From Desulfurococcales archaeon (lineage in GTDB: Archaea > Thermoproteota > Thermoprotei_A > Sulfolobales > WANQ01): a stretch of 6,359 nucleotides of DNA. Location of the stretch: assembly GCA_027043985.1 (NCBI GenBank), contig JALUDQ010000023.1, positions 1 to 6,359 on the forward strand, read 5' to 3'. Both the position numbers and the translations under genes were made by a program. Numbering within the stretch: position 1 is the first letter of the stretch; each line of letters begins with the position of its first letter. Shown here in pieces: positions 4,837 to 6,359 of this stretch. Under the pieces are notes generated by a model. The model did no database searches, had not been told where the DNA came from, and saw only the letters and a list, made by a program, of their open reading frames with translations.

Positions 4837-5736
4837 ATGGATGTAACAAGTATTGCGAGAATGCAAATAGATCCGGGATCAATAATAGGGTTGTTGTTCT
4901 GGATAATATTGTTCATAGTACTGTTTTCACCGTCTCTACAATTCCATTCATTAAAGTCGGCCCGTCTTAGACTAATAGGTGCTATAGAGAGAAAGTATGG
5001 GTTCCGCCTAATAACACTAATACATAGACAAGAAAAAGTAGGTTTCTTCGGAATACCAGTCTACAGATTCATCGATATAGACGACTCGGAGGCCGTTATA
5101 AGAGCTATTAGGACAACACCACCGGATAGGCCTATAGCATTAGTCCTCCACACACCCGGAGGACTTGTTCTTGCAGCAGCACAGATAGCCATGGCCTTAA
5201 AGAAGCATCCAGCAAAGAAAATAGTAATAGTCCCACACTATGCCATGAGCGGTGGCACGCTAATCTCTCTAGCAGCCGATGAAATATGGATGAGCCCCGA
5301 AGCAGTACTCGGACCCCTTGACCCTCAGTTAAGCATGGGTCAAGGGATAATGGCTCCAGCACCCTCGATATTAAAGGTGGCTAAAATAAAAGGTGACAAA
5401 GCATCAGACCACCTACTAGTAATGGCTGATGTAGCTGAGAAAGCTATAAAAGAAGTACAAGAATTCATAATAAGGTTACTCGAAGACAAAATGCCTAAAG
5501 AGAAAGCAGAGGAACTAGCAAGACTACTAACAGAGGGTAAGTGGACCCATGACTACCCAATAACAGCTGAGGACGCAATTAAAATGGGGTTGCCAGTAAA
5601 GACAGAGATTCCACCTGAAATATACGAGTTAATGGAACTATACCCGCAGGCACCAGTAAACAGACCTGGTGTAGAGTACTTGCCATACCCTATAATACCT
5701 CATCCAGGTCATCGCCAGACGGGTCGGCAGCAATAA
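4837..5736 (+). CDS. Membrane-anchored ClpP-fold serine peptidase, SDH (DUF114) family
   Basis: This 299-residue protein has one membrane anchor (about 15-31) and a cytoplasmic-type ClpP/crotonase-fold domain. Its hallmarks are HTPGG (105-109), which forms the oxyanion region, HYAMSGGTLISLAADEI (134-150) with S138 as nucleophile, and GPLDPQL (159-165), together diagnostic of the SDH proteinase family (PF01972). A helical segment follows (193-235), then WTHDYPITAEDAIKMGLPV (236-254) as in SppA-like proteins, and a proline-rich tail (268-290). The partner catalytic residues cannot be named with confidence. The function is probably ATP-independent turnover of membrane or misfolded proteins; signal-peptide degradation after cleavage by the nearby signal peptidase is a tempting but unproven idea. 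ATG 4837 is preferred over the longer GTG 4822 because GGTG (4824-4827) sits nine bases ahead of it. Separate promoter and terminator signals make it its own unit, and similar genes are widespread in archaea, so it may be merely a neighbour. Confidence 0.88.
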   Translation: MDVTSIARMQIDPGSIIGLLFWIILFIVLFSPSLQFHSLKSARLRLIGAIERKYGFRLITLIHRQEKVGFFGIPVYRFIDIDDSEAVIRAIRTTPPDRPIALVLHTPGGLVLAAAQIAMALKKHPAKKIVIVPHYAMSGGTLISLAADEIWMSPEAVLGPLDPQLSMGQGIMAPAPSILKVAKIKGDKASDHLLVMADVAEKAIKEVQEFIIRLLEDKMPKEKAEELARLLTEGKWTHDYPITAEDAIKMGLPVKTEIPPEIYELMELYPQAPVNRPGVEYLPYPIIPHPGHRQTGRQQ

Positions 5737-5752
5737 ATAAGATATTAGTAAT

Positions 5753-5773
5753 ACTGGTTTTAGTAAACCTAGT
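5753..5773 (+). terminator. Hairpin after the SDH peptidase gene
   Basis: GGTTT (5756-5760) pairs with AAACC (5765-5769) around the loop TAGT; ACT (5753-5755) and AGT (5771-5773) extend the stem with one bulged T. It begins 17 bases after the stop. No T-tract follows directly, but a second dyad does. Confidence 0.4.
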
Positions 5774-5777
5774 AGAA

Positions 5778-5809
5778 GTGTTTTTATAGTATTAAAACAC
5801 ATTCTTTTT
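5778..5809. promoter_or_regulatory. Near-perfect 23-bp dyad with TATA-like centre and downstream T-tract
   Basis: GTGTTTT (5778-5784) pairs with AAAACAC (5794-5800); after one T/T mismatch AT pairs with AT around the loop AGT. TTCTTTTTC follows (5802-5810). As RNA this is a hairpin plus T-tract and could terminate the SDH transcript. As DNA it encloses TTTTTATAG (5781-5789), a possible TATA box for the MgtC-like gene with a leader of about 55 bases. Both roles are possible. Confidence 0.45.
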
Positions 5810-5857
5810 CTCCGAGTTAGTGTAAGGATAGCTGAATTCTACGCTAAGTATAAGCCT

Positions 5858-5862
5858 GGTGG
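5858..5862 (+). promoter_or_regulatory. Ribosome-binding site GGTGG before the MgtC-family gene
   Basis: GGTGG ends six bases before ATG 5869, matching the other sites in the window and fixing this start. A TAA at 5851-5853 closes the frame just upstream. Confidence 0.6.
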
Positions 5863-5868
5863 ATATTA

Positions 5869-6359
5869 ATGACAACGATACCGGGGCTTCAAGCGGAGTG
5901 GGATATTCTCGTAAAGATAGTTGTTAGTTTTCTAGCGGGAGCTTTAATAGGGTTGGAGAGAGAGAAGGCGAAGCGTACTATCAGTAAGGAAGAATCTGAG
6001 TATGGTACGCCTCCTGGTGTCCGTAGCTTCGGTTTTATGGCCTTGCTTGGGTCTTTAACTATAACTATCCCGGTCTTTGCTTCAAAGACTATTGAGGGTT
6101 TTGGGCAGACTATAGCGGTATCGATTTCTCTCGGGATGAGTATTTTATCCATATTGGTCGTCGGGATCTATAGTTATTATAGGTTGATAATTCTACGTGA
6201 GCCCGGAATAACAACTCTTGTCGCGTTAGCGTTAGCCTATGCTATAGGTGTTGGTATAGGATTAGGATTATTCCTTGAAAGCATTGCGGCGAGTGTTCTA
6301 ATAACATTTATGCTCGCAGTAAAACTACGTATTGAGGAAGCCGTAAGGATATTAACGTA
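5869..6359 (+). CDS. MgtC/SapB-family membrane protein, N-terminal part (cut by window end)
   Basis: The frame is open to the last base and gives 163 residues of a longer protein. A membrane segment at about 15-29 contains GALIGLERE (24-32), followed by a polar loop and GVRSFGFMALLG (50-61); this pairing is the signature of the MgtC/SapB family (PF02308). Further segments lie at about 62-73, 80-103 and 110-155. Archaeal members often continue into a second membrane half (DUF4010), which would be beyond the window. The best known relatives, MgtC proteins of bacterial pathogens, act in low-magnesium adaptation; the archaeal role is unknown, so transport or magnesium homeostasis should not be assumed. 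Codon choice looks more mixed (GTT, TCT, GGG, TTG) than in the secreted-subunit genes. It has its own leader and seems unrelated to the secretion genes. Confidence 0.82.
   Translation, partial: MTTIPGLQAEWDILVKIVVSFLAGALIGLEREKAKRTISKEESEYGTPPGVRSFGFMALLGSLTITIPVFASKTIEGFGQTIAVSISLGMSILSILVVGIYSYYRLIILREPGITTLVALALAYAIGVGIGLGLFLESIAASVLITFMLAVKLRIEEAVRILT

Noticed and set aside
5889..6152. Minus-strand open frame of 87 codons inside the MgtC-family gene
   Set aside because: The plus-strand frame has the clear MgtC signature and a good ribosome-binding site; this is a shadow.
1..6359. CRISPR array, tRNA or rRNA gene, insertion sequence or integration site
   Set aside because: No regularly spaced repeats, cloverleaf-like segments, transposase-like proteins or terminal inverted repeats were seen on either strand.

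Overview
The window looks like the chromosome of an A+T-rich hyperthermophilic crenarchaeon, most plausibly in the Desulfurococcales (Staphylothermus/Ignisphaera-like). This rests on heavy ATA, AGA/AGG and A-ending codon use, GGTG-type Shine-Dalgarno sites, short leaders with A/T-rich TATA-like boxes, T-rich ends after genes, and an archaeal/ER-type (Ser-His-Asp) signal peptidase. The genus is an inference; nothing here fixes it. All supported genes are on the + strand.

Layout: (1) 48-737, a winged-helix regulator. (2) 738-947, an intergenic region with a perfect 13-bp inverted repeat, three copies of AAAAATACT (one inverted) and two candidate TATA boxes. (3) 948-1502 and 1532-2185, two tandem paralogous secreted proteins with short signal peptides ending AYA|MW and SYA|MW, many N-glycosylation sequons and a Cys-bounded conserved loop; the second also carries two DxDGDGxxD calcium-type loops. 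They resemble the camelysin/TasA-like filament subunits (archaeal bundling-pilus and cannula type). (4) 2186-2466, a probable terminator and the promoter of the next operon. (5) 2467-3705 and 3702-4724, an overlapping pair: a signal peptidase I with a nine-segment membrane extension, and a two-pass DUF5305-like surface protein. (6) 4837-5736, a membrane-anchored ClpP-fold peptidase of the SDH/DUF114 family. (7) 5869-6359, the start of an MgtC/SapB-family membrane protein cut by the window end.

Genes 1 to 5 read as one system. The regulator would control production of two secreted subunits. The dedicated signal peptidase would trim them so that their new N-termini (Met-Trp...) can polymerise, probably by donor-strand exchange as in TasA and the archaeal bundling pili. 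The DUF5305-like protein would assist at the membrane. The outcome would be an extracellular filament or tube, perhaps calcium-stabilised. This function is inferred from family resemblance and gene order. The SDH peptidase and MgtC protein are more likely neighbours than members, although the SDH leader closely resembles that of the second subunit.

Several starts were moved inward from the longest reading frame, because an in-frame GTG or upstream ATG coincides with a GGTG/GGGGT ribosome-binding site 3 to 9 bases before an ATG.
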